64,000 nt of DNA from Alcanivorax sp. S71-1-4 (GCF_009846755.1 NZ_AQOR01000021.1:1-64000); one strand, 5' to 3'; counted from the stretch's first letter, positions 52,737 to 62,729 are shown. Numbers and translations are program-made. Notes: generated from the letters alone by a model not told the origin.

Positions 52737-53687
52737 TCAACCCAGCGTTTCCCAGGCCCGTTGCGCCCGCAACGCACGGGCCTTGCCCGCCACCCCGAAC
52801 AGCGGCGCGTCGCGCCGCCAGTATTCAGCCAACGCATCCGCCTCGCCCGCCAGTTGCTCGGCGGCCTGCTGATGCACGCCCGCCGCTTCCGCCAGCAGCC
52901 CATCCAGCGCCGCATGCGTGACGGGCGACGAAGGCGGCTGCGTGGTCAGCGCCGCCAGCCCGCTCACGGTGGCCAGCAGGCGCGCACGCAGTGCCTGCGG
53001 CCATTGGCGCGCCCGCGCTTCGCGCAGCGTGCAGGCCAACAGCGCCAGATTCACGTACAGGTCTTCGATGGTGCGGAAGGGTTTCAGGTAGCCGTCATAG
53101 CCATCGCCGGGCAACCGCGCCGCCGCCGGCAGCACCACATTGTCCAGCCGGCATCGGGTATGCGGCACTTCCGGAATGAACGGCAGTGGCGTGGACGCCG
53201 GCAGGCTCACCCCGGCGGTGGCCACCGGCACCTGCCACACTGCCAGTTGCGGCCGTTCGGGATCACTCTCCGCCTCCCGCGCCACGATCAGCAGGCGGGT
53301 GCAGCCGCTGCCGAGCGTGATCCAGCTTTTCTCACCGTTGAGCTGTACTCGGCCGTCCGGCAATGCGGTGCAGGCGGTGGCGATATGCCGTGGCCGGTTG
53401 CCACCGCTCTCGGTGGCACCGAAGGCAACGATCTCGTCAGCACCGATCGACGGCAACAGGGCACGCAGCGCCGCCTGGTACCCGGCGGAAAATGCCCAGC
53501 CGAGCCGGTCCGCGTCGTAGCCGCCGCGCAGTGCCAGCAACAGGGGAGATCCGCTATGGGCTGTCAACGCGTGCCAGGCCGGTCGCCAGGCAGCGAGATC
53601 CGGCATCGGCCGGGGGGACGTTGGCGCCTGCAACAGGTGCACAAGCACTTCGTGCAGGCCCGTGGCCCAGGAGAGATCACTTTGCAT
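52737..53687 (-). CDS. Short, degenerate acyl-CoA dehydrogenase-like protein
   Basis: 316 residues against about 380-400 for normal acyl-CoA dehydrogenases. The beta-domain is recognisable (GATESGGNRPRHI, 'DGRVQLNGEKSWITLGSGCT'), but the N-terminal helical domain is shortened and the C-terminal domain lacks the catalytic Glu motif. FAD binding may be kept while dehydrogenation is doubtful. It lies 15 nt after lysE on the same strand. Confidence 0.7.
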   Translation of the reverse strand: MQSDLSWATGLHEVLVHLLQAPTSPRPMPDLAAWRPAWHALTAHSGSPLLLALRGGYDADRLGWAFSAGYQAALRALLPSIGADEIVAFGATESGGNRPRHIATACTALPDGRVQLNGEKSWITLGSGCTRLLIVAREAESDPERPQLAVWQVPVATAGVSLPASTPLPFIPEVPHTRCRLDNVVLPAAARLPGDGYDGYLKPFRTIEDLYVNLALLACTLREARARQWPQALRARLLATVSGLAALTTQPPSSPVTHAALDGLLAEAAGVHQQAAEQLAGEADALAEYWRRDAPLFGVAGKARALRAQRAWETLG

Positions 53688-53702
53688 GAAGACGGCCTCG
53701 TT

Positions 53703-54320
53703 TCAGGGCCGGGCCACCAGCCAGGCGCCCGCTCCCACCATGACTCCGCCGGCGGCGCGTTGCAGCGGCGTGCGCAGGCGCGGGTTCACGCGCCAGGTGC
53801 GCAGCCGCCAGGCCAGCACGACGTAGAGCAGTTTAGCGCTGCCCACTGCGAACACACTGACGGCGAGAATCATCAGGGCCTCCAAAGAGGTCACCCGGCC
53901 CAGATCGACAAACACCGGCAGCAGGCTCAGATAAAACAGAATCGCCTTCATGTCCCCGAGCGTGATCAGCAGGCCCGCCAGGAAACTGGTGCCCAGTGAG
54001 CCGCGTGCCACCACCGGCGTGGCAGCGGGCGAGGCCCCGGCGTGACGCAGCAGGTGAATGCCGAAGCCGATCAGGCACAGCCCTGCCAGCACACGGATCA
54101 CCACGAACACGCCGCCCAGCAGTTGGGCCAGCGCGGTGAGGCCGAACAGCGCCAGTGCAATAAACAACAGGTCACCCAGCACGATGCCGGCGGTGACCGC
54201 CACGCCGTGCACCGGCCCCAGCGTCGCGGTGCGGGTGGTGACCGCCACCACGCTCAGCCCCGGCACCAGGGCCAGCCCCCACAAGATGCCCGCCAGCGAT
54301 AACAGCCCGAATAGCGTCAT
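53703..54320 (-). CDS. LysE/RhtB-family amino-acid exporter
   Basis: 205 residues, six hydrophobic helices. LVPGLSVVAVTTRTATLGPVHG at the N-terminus and 'FLAGLLITLGDMKAILFYLSLLPVF' are family signatures. It exports amino acids or homoserine lactones; the substrate is not readable. Confidence 0.9.
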   Translation of the reverse strand: MTLFGLLSLAGILWGLALVPGLSVVAVTTRTATLGPVHGVAVTAGIVLGDLLFIALALFGLTALAQLLGGVFVVIRVLAGLCLIGFGIHLLRHAGASPAATPVVARGSLGTSFLAGLLITLGDMKAILFYLSLLPVFVDLGRVTSLEALMILAVSVFAVGSAKLLYVVLAWRLRTWRVNPRLRTPLQRAAGGVMVGAGAWLVARP

Positions 54321-54566
54321 GCCCTTTGCTCCCGATCAGGATGTCCTGCCCGGCAATGTAACGGAAAAGCCCGGCGCTGGCGCGCTGGCTTGTCATCGTC
54401 CGGTCGCCACACATAGAGCGCGAGCAATGCTCATTGCTGGAAAATTCTGGACCACGTCACCCACGCCAGCGTCAAACATATCACCGGCCAGGAAGGCAGT
54501 GATTGTTCCCCCATCAGCCGCCCCGTACTCTTGGCGCGATACCACCACGGGACGGTTGCACTGAAC

Positions 54567-56246
54567 ATGACGCTGGATTTCTGGCAGATACTCGCCGGCC
54601 TCGGTCTGTTTCTGCTTGGCATGGACCATATCGAGCAAGGTCTGCGCGGGCTCGGCAATGAACTGCTGGTCCGCATTCTTCGACGTGGCACCGTGACCCC
54701 CTGGCGCGGCGTGCTGGTCGGCGCGATGGCCACCGCGCTGATGCAGAGCAGTTCACTGGTCGGGCTGCTGGTACTGGCCTTCGTCGGCGCCGGCATCATG
54801 CCAATGGCCAATGCGCTGGGGGTCGTGGTGGGGACTCACGTAGGCACCACTGTGACGGGCTGGCTGGTGGCCACCGTCGGTTTCAAACTGGCGCTCGGCA
54901 CCCTGGCGCTGCCCTTGCTGGCCCTCGGCGGGCTGGGCGTCACGCTGCTGGCGCGGCAGGGTCGTGCAGGCGCCAGCGCACGCTTGCTGCTCGGCTTCGG
55001 CCTGTTGCTGTTCGGGCTGGAATTCATGAAAAGCGGCGTCGAACAGGTGGTGGGCGATATTGATCTCGGCTGGCTGGGTGATTACCCGGTGCAGCTGTTC
55101 GCCCTGGTCGGGCTGGTGCTGGCCACCGTCCTGCAATCCAGCTCCGCGACCATGATGATCAGCCTGGCCGCCCTGCACGCTGGCGTCATCAGCCTGCCCA
55201 TGGGTGCAGCCATCACCGTCGGCGCACATGTCGGCACCACCAGCACCATGTTGCTGGGCGTCCTGCGCGGCGACGCCAGCAGCCGGCGCGTGGCGGTGTT
55301 CAATGTGCTCTACTCCGGCGCCACCGCGCTCGTGGCGCTGATCTGTTTTGTCCCCTGGGTGAACCAGGCCCAGGAGGCACTGGGCATCACCGAGCCACTG
55401 TACATGCTGGTCGCGTTTCATACCTTCTTTACGCTGGTGGGCGTGCTGCTGTTCTATCCGTTGCTGGGCCGCGCGGCCCCGTTGCTGGAAAAATTTGTCG
55501 GCCAGCGACGGCACGACACCAGCGAGTTCATCAGCAAGGTGCCACCGGACATCAGCGAAGCAGCGACGGCCGCACTGGAAAAGGAAACGCTGCACGCTCT
55601 CAGCCATGCACTGACACTGGTAGCCCAACCCTTCGGCGGCAATGCCGGGCAGGCGCTGCGCCCGTCGCCGCCACACCGCCGCCGGCTGACGCCCCGCACG
55701 GATTTTCTCGACAGCTATACCGCACTGAAAAATCTGGAAGGGGAAATATTGCACTTTGCCGCGCGCATGCACAGCGGCCACATGCCCCCGGCTGCCGCCG
55801 CGCGCGACAGTCAGTTGACGGCCTCTGTACGTGACGCGGTCTACGCCACCAAGGCGATCAAGGATATCCGGGCCAATCTGGATGACATGCGCCTGCGCTC
55901 CAGCACCCAGCCATGGATCGGCGCACTGGTGGCGCACGTGCTGGCCACGCTGCGCACCCTGGAAACACTGCTGGCCTCCAGTGGACATGATCTGCAACCT
56001 GACAGCGCCCACGGCGTTGCACAGCAGACACTCTCCCATCTGCGCACGGAGCATGCCAACGCCATGCGACATGCCCTGAAGGCCGCGACAACCAGCGGCT
56101 GGGACGGTTATCTTCAATCCACTGCGCTCAACGTCGCCCGCGAAGTGGACCAGAGCCTTTCCGGCCTGCTCCACGCCACCGAGCTTTTCCTCGCCCACCT
56201 GCCGGCGGAGTTCACACCACCGGCCGAGATATTCGACCGGGCATGA
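54567..56246 (+). CDS. Na+/phosphate cotransporter family protein with PhoU-like C-terminus
   Basis: 559 residues from ATG 54567. The duplicated QSSS motifs (ATALMQSSSLVG and ATVLQSSSATM) are the signature of the NptA/YjbB Na/Pi symporters. Eight or more helices fill residues 1-310, and a cytosolic helical PhoU-like region follows (about 330-559; 'YTALKNLEGEILHFAARM'). It moves phosphate, possibly outward as YjbB does. A GC-rich hairpin ends the gene. Confidence 0.88.
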   Translation: MTLDFWQILAGLGLFLLGMDHIEQGLRGLGNELLVRILRRGTVTPWRGVLVGAMATALMQSSSLVGLLVLAFVGAGIMPMANALGVVVGTHVGTTVTGWLVATVGFKLALGTLALPLLALGGLGVTLLARQGRAGASARLLLGFGLLLFGLEFMKSGVEQVVGDIDLGWLGDYPVQLFALVGLVLATVLQSSSATMMISLAALHAGVISLPMGAAITVGAHVGTTSTMLLGVLRGDASSRRVAVFNVLYSGATALVALICFVPWVNQAQEALGITEPLYMLVAFHTFFTLVGVLLFYPLLGRAAPLLEKFVGQRRHDTSEFISKVPPDISEAATAALEKETLHALSHALTLVAQPFGGNAGQALRPSPPHRRRLTPRTDFLDSYTALKNLEGEILHFAARMHSGHMPPAAAARDSQLTASVRDAVYATKAIKDIRANLDDMRLRSSTQPWIGALVAHVLATLRTLETLLASSGHDLQPDSAHGVAQQTLSHLRTEHANAMRHALKAATTSGWDGYLQSTALNVAREVDQSLSGLLHATELFLAHLPAEFTPPAEIFDRA

Positions 56247-56272
56247 TGCTGCAATACTGACGGGCAGATACA

Positions 56273-56299
56273 ACAACGGCCCGCATGACGGGCCGTTGT
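56273..56299. terminator. Hairpin between convergent transporter and autotransporter genes
   Basis: ACAACGGCCCG, loop CATGA and CGGGCCGTTGT form a perfect 11-bp stem without a long T-tract, 26 nt after the transporter stop and 16 nt before the end of the opposite gene. Confidence 0.65.
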
Positions 56300-56314
56300 G
56301 GGTTCAGGCTGGCA

Positions 56315-59305
56315 TCAGAAATCCCACGCCAGCGTCGCCTGGCCGCCGTGATCGGACACACCGCCGCCGGTCTGGCCGGCATAGCCGATGCGCAGTGAGG
56401 CGCGCTCAGCCAGCGACAGCGTCACGCCGGCTTCCATCACCAGCGTGTCGCGCGCCAGCGGTGCGGCGTCGATGTCGAAGTTTTCGCCACCGGCAAAGCG
56501 CAACGCGGTATCCGGCGTGACGTCACCCAGCGCATGGCGCCAGCCAAGGCTGCCGTGCACGCGCACACCGCCCAGCGTGGTGGCGGGCCGCACGCCCAGG
56601 GTCGTGAAGGTGACATCGGTATTGCCCTGTTCGCCGCGCAGCGCGGCGGCACCGCCCTGCTCGCTGCCGCTGTTCAGGCGCAGATGCAGTTGCGCCAGCT
56701 GTGCAAAACCTTCCACCGACGTGGTGTCATCGCCCAGGCGATATCCCAACTCACCGAACCCTTGCAGCGTGTTGGCGCTGCGTTCGCCGGTCAGCGTTTC
56801 GTTCAGCCCGCCGACCACCACGCGGCGCTCGGTATCCAGTTGCTGATAGCTGTAGAACAGGCCACCGCGCACGGCCAGCGCACCACGGCGGGACTCGCCG
56901 TAGAGGCCCAGGTGCAGGCTGTCGATGTCCGCATCGCCACGGCGCGAGGCCAGGCCCAGGTCGGTGCGGCTGTAGCCGGCCAGCAGGCCGGCGCGGCCGC
57001 CGTTATCCAGCGCCGTGTCGACGCCAAGCAGGAAACCCTGCGTATCACGGTCCATGTCCACGGTGCCGCGTTCGCCATCGCTGCGGCCCCAGTTGCCGAA
57101 CGGGCGCAGCCAGCCGGTGTAGCCATTGCCTTCAGCCAGCGTGGTGTCGCCGGCTCCGCCGCGCAGACGGTCCGTGGCGGTGTCGCGCAGCAGGCGGCTG
57201 TCTTCCAGCAGCGCGGTCAGCGCACTGGCGTGCAGTTCGCCGGACAGCTGGTCGTAACCTTGCTGCACAGAGGCAGGCGTGCCGGCCTGGGTCACGATTT
57301 CGTCGTGCACAACGTTGCCCGCGCCAAGCGCCTCGATGGCCTGCGCCACGGCCGCCTGGTTGTGGCTGCTGGCAAAGCTGGCAAAGGCGATGTCGTTGCG
57401 GCGCAGTTCCAGGTCCACTGTGGTGGCGCCATAGATCAGAGCGGCGTCGAGGAACAGAAAATCTGACGCGACATCGTCGAAGTCATCAATCAGGCCGCCG
57501 TCGGCGGTCAGAATGCGGTAGGTGCTGATCGGGCTGTAATTGCCCACTTCGCCCACATGCAGCACCGAGCCGGCCAGCGTGGCCGTGCCCGTCACGTACA
57601 CATGATCGCTGTTGGTGCCCGCCGGGTTCACTTCCACATCGAACACACCGCCCGGCACGAACGTCAGGTCACCGTCGATGGTCAGTTCGCCGATGGAATT
57701 GCCCGCCGCCAGCGTCCCGCCGTTGCCGATGGTGGTGTTGCCGACCGTGCCCGTGCCTTGCAGGCGACCGCCGGCCTGCACGTCCACCTCACCGCCAAGC
57801 ACCGTATTGACCGCAAACACACCGCCCGACACCGTGTGCGTGCCGTTAAAGGCCGCCGCATTGCCGGTCAGTGTCAGGGTGCCGCTGCCGGTCTTGCTCA
57901 GCGCGCCGGTGCCCGACGAAAAGGTGCCGGAGAACAGCGCGTTGCCGGCGCCGCCGATGGTCAGCAGGTAATCGCCGAGATCCACATCGCCGCTGAAACT
58001 GGCGCTGCCCTGCTCCACCTGCAGGAAGGAGTCGGTCAGTTGCACGGTGTCGTGGGCCAACGCGATATCGCCGCGGGTGGCGAGGGTGCCACCGTCCAGC
58101 TCCAGCGTGCCGGTGCCCAGCACCTGGTCCGCCGCCAGCGTCAGCGTGCCGCCCGTCAGGTGCACCATGCCGTCAAAATCGGCATCGCCCCCCGCCAGCG
58201 TAGTATCGCCCGCCAGATGCCGAAGGGTACCAACGCCGCTGAGGTACGGCGCAAAAACGTAATCGCTGCTGGTGTGATTGAATACCAGGGTGCCGTCACC
58301 GGCGCCGAAACGGAACCGCTCCAGGTCCAGGGTACCGGCAGCCACGGCAGCCTCGTTTTCTGCAGCCCCGATATTGAACACCCCTTGCGAGCCCGCCGCG
58401 TTCGCGAGCACCAGTGACGTCGGGTCATCTGGATACAGATCGCGGCGCACAAGGCTGATCGTGGCGCCCTCGCTGAGCGTGGCTTCGCCCTGCCCCTCGT
58501 GACCGATCATCAGATAGCGCTGGCCAGACCAGAGCGTATCTGTGCCAGACAGATTCAGCGTGCCCTTACCGCCGGCATTCCAGCCGACAATCCCTTCCAG
58601 TGCACTCAGGCTGGCGCCGGATGTCAGTGTCAGTTCGGCTTCGCCGCGCACACCGATCTGCGCCAGACTGGAGAAAGACAACTGTGAGCCACCACTGGCA
58701 TGCAGCGTGCCGATGCCAAGGCCGCTAGCGTCGTTATACTGGCCCATGACCAATTGCGTGCCACCGCCGAGCGTGGCGCCATCCGCAAGAGTAAGTACAC
58801 CATTGCCCCAGCCGCCTACCACCATGGTGAGGTTCATGTCCCAGCGAGTGTCCTGCCCCGTCACCACGACATCGGCCACGCCCTGGCCAGCGTAACCGAT
58901 CGAGACCGCATTGCTGTCAATGTAGGCGCCGTCGGCAACAGTCACCGTCGCGGTACCATTCTCCGCCAGCACCAGCGTCTGGCCGGCAATCAGGGTGCTG
59001 CCTGCCCCGGACACCAGCAGATACCCCTCGGCCCCCGGCGTGGAGCCAACACTGGCATGCTGGGTGGTAACGGTGCCGCCATTGATAATGCTCAGGTCGC
59101 CGCGGGTATAGAGCCCCACATTGAGGAAATCGCCCGGCAGCCAGTCACCGCCGAAATCGTCCGGCACGGTGACATTTTCACCGGCATCAATCACATGTTC
59201 GTGCGGCGACGCCTGCACAACAGACACTAACGGCAGGCCAGACAACCACAGCGCAGCCGCCACGCGCTGCCATCGCACCGCTGCGGATAAAGGTTTCAGT
59301 CTCAT
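56315..59305 (-). CDS. Type V secreted autotransporter
   Basis: 996 residues from ATG 59305 (GGGGGA upstream). Long signal peptide (to about 33, SVVQASPHE), then a passenger of repeated beta-strands (about 35-690) with Gly-Thr-Leu rungs such as 'GALSKTGSGTLTLTGNAAAF' and GGRLQGTGTVGN, the PATR/ESPR-like beta-helix pattern. The C-terminal autotransporter barrel (about 720-996) ends in the aromatic terminus AWDF. No catalytic motif or RGD was seen in the passenger, so adhesion or biofilm matrix is likelier than an enzyme. Confidence 0.9.
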   Translation of the reverse strand: MRLKPLSAAVRWQRVAAALWLSGLPLVSVVQASPHEHVIDAGENVTVPDDFGGDWLPGDFLNVGLYTRGDLSIINGGTVTTQHASVGSTPGAEGYLLVSGAGSTLIAGQTLVLAENGTATVTVADGAYIDSNAVSIGYAGQGVADVVVTGQDTRWDMNLTMVVGGWGNGVLTLADGATLGGGTQLVMGQYNDASGLGIGTLHASGGSQLSFSSLAQIGVRGEAELTLTSGASLSALEGIVGWNAGGKGTLNLSGTDTLWSGQRYLMIGHEGQGEATLSEGATISLVRRDLYPDDPTSLVLANAAGSQGVFNIGAAENEAAVAAGTLDLERFRFGAGDGTLVFNHTSSDYVFAPYLSGVGTLRHLAGDTTLAGGDADFDGMVHLTGGTLTLAADQVLGTGTLELDGGTLATRGDIALAHDTVQLTDSFLQVEQGSASFSGDVDLGDYLLTIGGAGNALFSGTFSSGTGALSKTGSGTLTLTGNAAAFNGTHTVSGGVFAVNTVLGGEVDVQAGGRLQGTGTVGNTTIGNGGTLAAGNSIGELTIDGDLTFVPGGVFDVEVNPAGTNSDHVYVTGTATLAGSVLHVGEVGNYSPISTYRILTADGGLIDDFDDVASDFLFLDAALIYGATTVDLELRRNDIAFASFASSHNQAAVAQAIEALGAGNVVHDEIVTQAGTPASVQQGYDQLSGELHASALTALLEDSRLLRDTATDRLRGGAGDTTLAEGNGYTGWLRPFGNWGRSDGERGTVDMDRDTQGFLLGVDTALDNGGRAGLLAGYSRTDLGLASRRGDADIDSLHLGLYGESRRGALAVRGGLFYSYQQLDTERRVVVGGLNETLTGERSANTLQGFGELGYRLGDDTTSVEGFAQLAQLHLRLNSGSEQGGAAALRGEQGNTDVTFTTLGVRPATTLGGVRVHGSLGWRHALGDVTPDTALRFAGGENFDIDAAPLARDTLVMEAGVTLSLAERASLRIGYAGQTGGGVSDHGGQATLAWDF

Positions 59306-59560
59306 TTTTTCCCCCAATATAGATATGTGTCGTTTCCATACGACCTGTCCGGCACGTCACCCGCCGCCGACATACCGGGCCGGATGAGTGGGCACACATC
59401 AGGACGTGTCCGTCATACTAAAGTGTGACACAGCACACAGAAAGCGCCGCCATGGACCATGGCTCCGAATTTCTTAGCCTCTCGTCCACAGACATCCAGC
59501 CTCTGTACAGTCGGCTCCGCCAACGGCAGGATGAAGCCCTTCCTTCATGGACCAGTGACC
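59306..59560. other. Intergenic region between divergent autotransporter and membrane-protein genes
   Basis: 255 nt. It holds the autotransporter ribosome-binding site and probably both promoters. I could not place convincing -35/-10 pairs, and no repeat or RNA gene was seen. Confidence 0.4.
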
Positions 59561-60001
59561 ATGCCCACAGCCGAAATCCTTGCCACACTCGCCGCCGGCG
59601 GCTTCTTTCTCACCGGTCTGCTGACCGGCGTGTGGAAATACCTGCAGATCCACCAGAGTGAACAGGGCGAAGCCCATCCCTATGTGAACATCGCCCACCG
59701 CACGGCGCTGCTGTACAGCTTTGCCTGCCTGCTGCTGGTGCATTTCACCCGGCTCAGCCAGCTGGACGACACACTGGAGCTGATCGCGGTCGCCGCCCAG
59801 GTGGTGTTCTTTGCACTGGCGGTGTTGTCCTACGTGCTGCATGGCTGGCTCGGGGATACCGACAATCAGTTGCGGCGGCCGTTTGTGGTCAGCCGCTGGC
59901 GGTTGCCGGGGGTCTTGATGGGCAGTTTCATGACGCTGCTGATCATTGCCGAGATCGGCGGCTTTCTCGTGCTGTTTGCCGGCGTGATACTCGCGCTGTA
60001 A
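59561..60001 (+). CDS. Small integral membrane protein
   Basis: 146 residues with four hydrophobic helices (about 8-26, 46-64, 73-92 and 118-142). Start MPTAEILATL is preferred; ATG 59531 in the same frame would add ten residues. No family recognised. It ends back to back with the convergent extensin-like gene. Confidence 0.65.
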   Translation: MPTAEILATLAAGGFFLTGLLTGVWKYLQIHQSEQGEAHPYVNIAHRTALLYSFACLLLVHFTRLSQLDDTLELIAVAAQVVFFALAVLSYVLHGWLGDTDNQLRRPFVVSRWRLPGVLMGSFMTLLIIAEIGGFLVLFAGVILAL

Positions 60002-60727
60002 TTACCGGCAATAGCGCAGCCCACGGGTGCCAAAATGAAAATGATTGGCGTGCGGCGCGTTGTAATCCGGCCCCAGCACGGTGCCGAAATAATCACAGGC
60101 CGCCGCGTGTGCCGCACGCAGAAACTCGCCATGTGCGGGCTGTTCTGCGTTGTCCCAGTCGTCCAGCACAACAATGCGTGTGCCGTCCGCCAGCCGGAAC
60201 CCGGCCACGTCCAGCGCCGTGGCCGTGGCATGTTCGCTGCGGCGCGCGTTCGCGCGGTGATAGATATTGCGGCAACTGAAACTGCCGAAATGATTCACCG
60301 CCGCCACCGGCTCGCCGAAGGTCTGTCGTGCCAGCGGCTGTAGCGCCTGCTGTTCATACATCAGCCAGGCCACTGCCATCGGACAGTGCGCGGTAAAAGG
60401 GGCATTGAAAGCGACGCTGGTGCGGCGCACCCGCACCACATTGGTGAGCGGGCAGGACGGTGCCGGCGTGTAATCTGCCAGTGCCAGGTAGTCGACGCCC
60501 TCCGGGGCGGTGGCCAGCACCGCCTGACATGCCTGCGCCGGGGCATCACGCAGCCGCAGCAGTTTCCAGCGTGTCACCGGCGTCATTGCGTGACTGATCG
60601 CCAACGGCGCCCACGGCTGCCATGCCGGCGGCAACAGGCGCCATGGTCGCCACACCAGCATCAACGCCAGCACGGCCAGCAACAGCAGCGGCGTCAGCAG
60701 CCGATGATGAAAGGGTTGTTCGGACAC
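60002..60727 (-). CDS. Extensin-like (D-Ala-D-Ala carboxypeptidase fold) protein
   Basis: 241 residues with an N-terminal membrane anchor (about 9-27). The extensin-like C-terminal domain shows 'CPMAVAWLMYEQQALQPLARQTFGEP' then SCRNIYHRANARRSEHATATALDVAGF and 'HANHFHFGTRG', whose His/Asp residues would form a LAS-type zinc site. It probably hydrolyses peptide bonds in the cell wall; a periplasmic location is expected. Confidence 0.85.
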   Translation of the reverse strand: MSEQPFHHRLLTPLLLLAVLALMLVWRPWRLLPPAWQPWAPLAISHAMTPVTRWKLLRLRDAPAQACQAVLATAPEGVDYLALADYTPAPSCPLTNVVRVRRTSVAFNAPFTAHCPMAVAWLMYEQQALQPLARQTFGEPVAAVNHFGSFSCRNIYHRANARRSEHATATALDVAGFRLADGTRIVVLDDWDNAEQPAHGEFLRAAHAAACDYFGTVLGPDYNAPHANHFHFGTRGLRYCR

Positions 60728-60860
60728 GGGCTCTCCAGCAGTGAGGGTGCCACCATCCTATGCAGACTGCGTCTTCCATGCGGTGTTCCATTTTCCGCAC
60801 GCCGATGTCACAAGGGCGCTGGTACACTGCCTCCGTCACACTTCTTCGCGGAGCACACGC

Positions 60861-61544
60861 ATGCAGTACATCAGGGTCTGGGATCTGCCATTACGCCTGT
60901 TTCACTGGGGGCTGGTGATCGCCGTCGGCGGCGCGCTGGTCAGCGTGCAACTCGGCGGCAACATGATGATCTGGCATGAGCGTTGCGGCCTGGCGGTGGT
61001 GGGGTTGCTGGCGTTTCGTCTGGTGTGGGGTGTGATCGGCCCGCAGCAGGCGCGCTTTATCACTTTTTTCCCGACGCCGGCACGGCTGCGCCGCTACCTG
61101 CGCGGTGACTGGCAAGGCCACGGGCACAATCCGCTCGGCGCGCTGTCGGTGCTGGCCATGCTGGCGCTGTTCGGCTGGCAGGCCCTCAGCGGCCTGTTCA
61201 GTTATGACGACATCAGTTTTGGCGGCCCGTTGCGTTCGCTGGTGTCCGGCACCACGGTGGAACGCCTCAGCGGGCTGCACCATGACAGCGAGTGGTGGCT
61301 GTACGGGTTGATCGCACTGCATGTGCTGGCGATCGCGGTGTATGCGTTGCGCGGCAAACACCTGACCGCCGCCATGCTGCATGGCCGCGCCAGAACGCAC
61401 AACGCGGCCCCGGCGGCACCCGACACAAGCGTACGCTGGAGCGCGCTGGTGATTGCCCTCGCCGTGGCCGGGGCGGCCGTGTGGCTGGCCAGCGGCGTCT
61501 GGATCGAGACGCCGCCGCCCGCACCCGCTGCGCCGGCCTGGTAA
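60861..61544 (+). CDS. Cytochrome b561-type membrane protein
   Basis: 227 residues from ATG 60861. Four to five helices with the haem-ligand histidines in 'RLFHWGLVIAVGG' and MMIWHERCGLAVVG, then 'DSEWWLYGLIALHVLAIAVYA'. Members pass electrons from the quinone pool to periplasmic partners. A Pro/Ala tail ends the protein. The cytochrome c' gene is convergent and ends one base away, and the two could work as an electron-transfer pair. Confidence 0.87.
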   Translation: MQYIRVWDLPLRLFHWGLVIAVGGALVSVQLGGNMMIWHERCGLAVVGLLAFRLVWGVIGPQQARFITFFPTPARLRRYLRGDWQGHGHNPLGALSVLAMLALFGWQALSGLFSYDDISFGGPLRSLVSGTTVERLSGLHHDSEWWLYGLIALHVLAIAVYALRGKHLTAAMLHGRARTHNAAPAAPDTSVRWSALVIALAVAGAAVWLASGVWIETPPPAPAAPAW

Positions 61545-61545
61545 C

Positions 61546-62028
61546 TCAGCGCGCGCGGTATTTGTCGTGGCAGGCCTTGCAGGTTTGTCCCAGTTCGCCA
61601 AAGGCGGCGCGAATCTTCGCCTGGTCACCGGTTTTCGCCTGCTCCAGCAGGTTGTCCGCCGCGCGGTTCATGTTGTTGCCCAGCGTCGCCACATCGGGAA
61701 AGTTCTGAAACAGTTCCGGCCGCGCGCGGGTACGCTGTTCACCCGCGTCCTGATCCGTGCCCGGCCCGAACAACGCCCCCATGCCCGAATTGGCGATGCC
61801 GGCAATCGCCTGTGCCGCGGCTTCGACCTGCGCCGGATCAAACGCCACGCTGCCGTCGATCACCTGCGCCTTGATCTTGCCCATGTTCCAGGACATGAAA
61901 CTGTAACCGGCCTTGCGGAACTTGATCTGGTCCTCCGCGGACAGTGACTGTGCCTGGGCAACCAGCCCGGCAGACAGGCCGGCACCGAGCGCCAGCGCAC
62001 ACAGCGTGCGGGAGAAAGCGGTTTTCAT
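61546..62028 (-). CDS. Cytochrome c' / c556 (class II)
   Basis: 160 residues with a cleavable signal (to about 26, VAQAQS). Four-helix bundle with the haem site CKACH close to the C-terminus, the diagnostic position of cytochrome c'. It is periplasmic; members bind NO or CO or carry electrons. Confidence 0.92.
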   Translation of the reverse strand: MKTAFSRTLCALALGAGLSAGLVAQAQSLSAEDQIKFRKAGYSFMSWNMGKIKAQVIDGSVAFDPAQVEAAAQAIAGIANSGMGALFGPGTDQDAGEQRTRARPELFQNFPDVATLGNNMNRAADNLLEQAKTGDQAKIRAAFGELGQTCKACHDKYRAR

Positions 62029-62189
62029 CGTGTCGTACTCCTGATCATCGACCACGCAGCCGGATGGCCGGGCCATGCGGACATTTCGGGGGTGATGCGC
62101 GGCACCCGACCGCGCACCTCGATGATCTTACGAATACACTTACTTTTTGTGAAGGAATGACGCGCTTACACATGTAAGCACGGTCGTCG

Positions 62190-62729
62190 CTAGTTCAGCG
62201 ACACACTGGCGTCTCCGATCTCCAGCCCCTGCAACCGCTCAAGCAGCAGACGAATGTTTTCCCGCGCCGCTCCTTCGACAGCCAAGCGCAGCCGCGTGCC
62301 GCCAAAAAATGCTTCACCGGCACGCGCCGTGTGGCGGGCAACAATGGTTTCCGTCAGCAGTGCGTCGCGGGTCTGGCTGTCCACCAGTTGATAGAACACA
62401 TGCGTGGTGCTGGTCATGTTCAGGCCGGCGATCGGCCTTTCCACCGCCACCAGTTGCGCATGCAGTTGATAGCGGCCACGCTCCGCCAGCAGCCCCTGCT
62501 CCGCGAGCGAGGCCGTCAGCGCGCCACTGAACGCACCGTTGCTGATCTCGGTCATCCACAACGGGTTGGTGGCCTTGCCGCCGGCCACGTCACCGATCTC
62601 CACGGCCTCCACCAGCGTCGGCGGATACACCGCCGCAGGCGCCCGGTGCACCATGCCCTCAAGCTTTGCGCCGGACACGCAGCCCGACAGCAACACCACG
62701 ACCACTGCCATCCCGATCAGTCTGTTCAT
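62190..62729 (-). CDS. Predicted lipoprotein
   Basis: 179 residues. Signal peptide and lipobox LSGCVSG. The remainder (ALTASLAEQGLLAERGRYQLHAQLVAVERP...VFYQLVDSQTRDALLTETIVA) resembles UDP-sugar-binding-like or YajG-type outer-membrane lipoproteins, but no firm family was recognised. Confidence 0.65.
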   Translation of the reverse strand: MNRLIGMAVVVVLLSGCVSGAKLEGMVHRAPAAVYPPTLVEAVEIGDVAGGKATNPLWMTEISNGAFSGALTASLAEQGLLAERGRYQLHAQLVAVERPIAGLNMTSTTHVFYQLVDSQTRDALLTETIVARHTARAGEAFFGGTRLRLAVEGAARENIRLLLERLQGLEIGDASVSLN

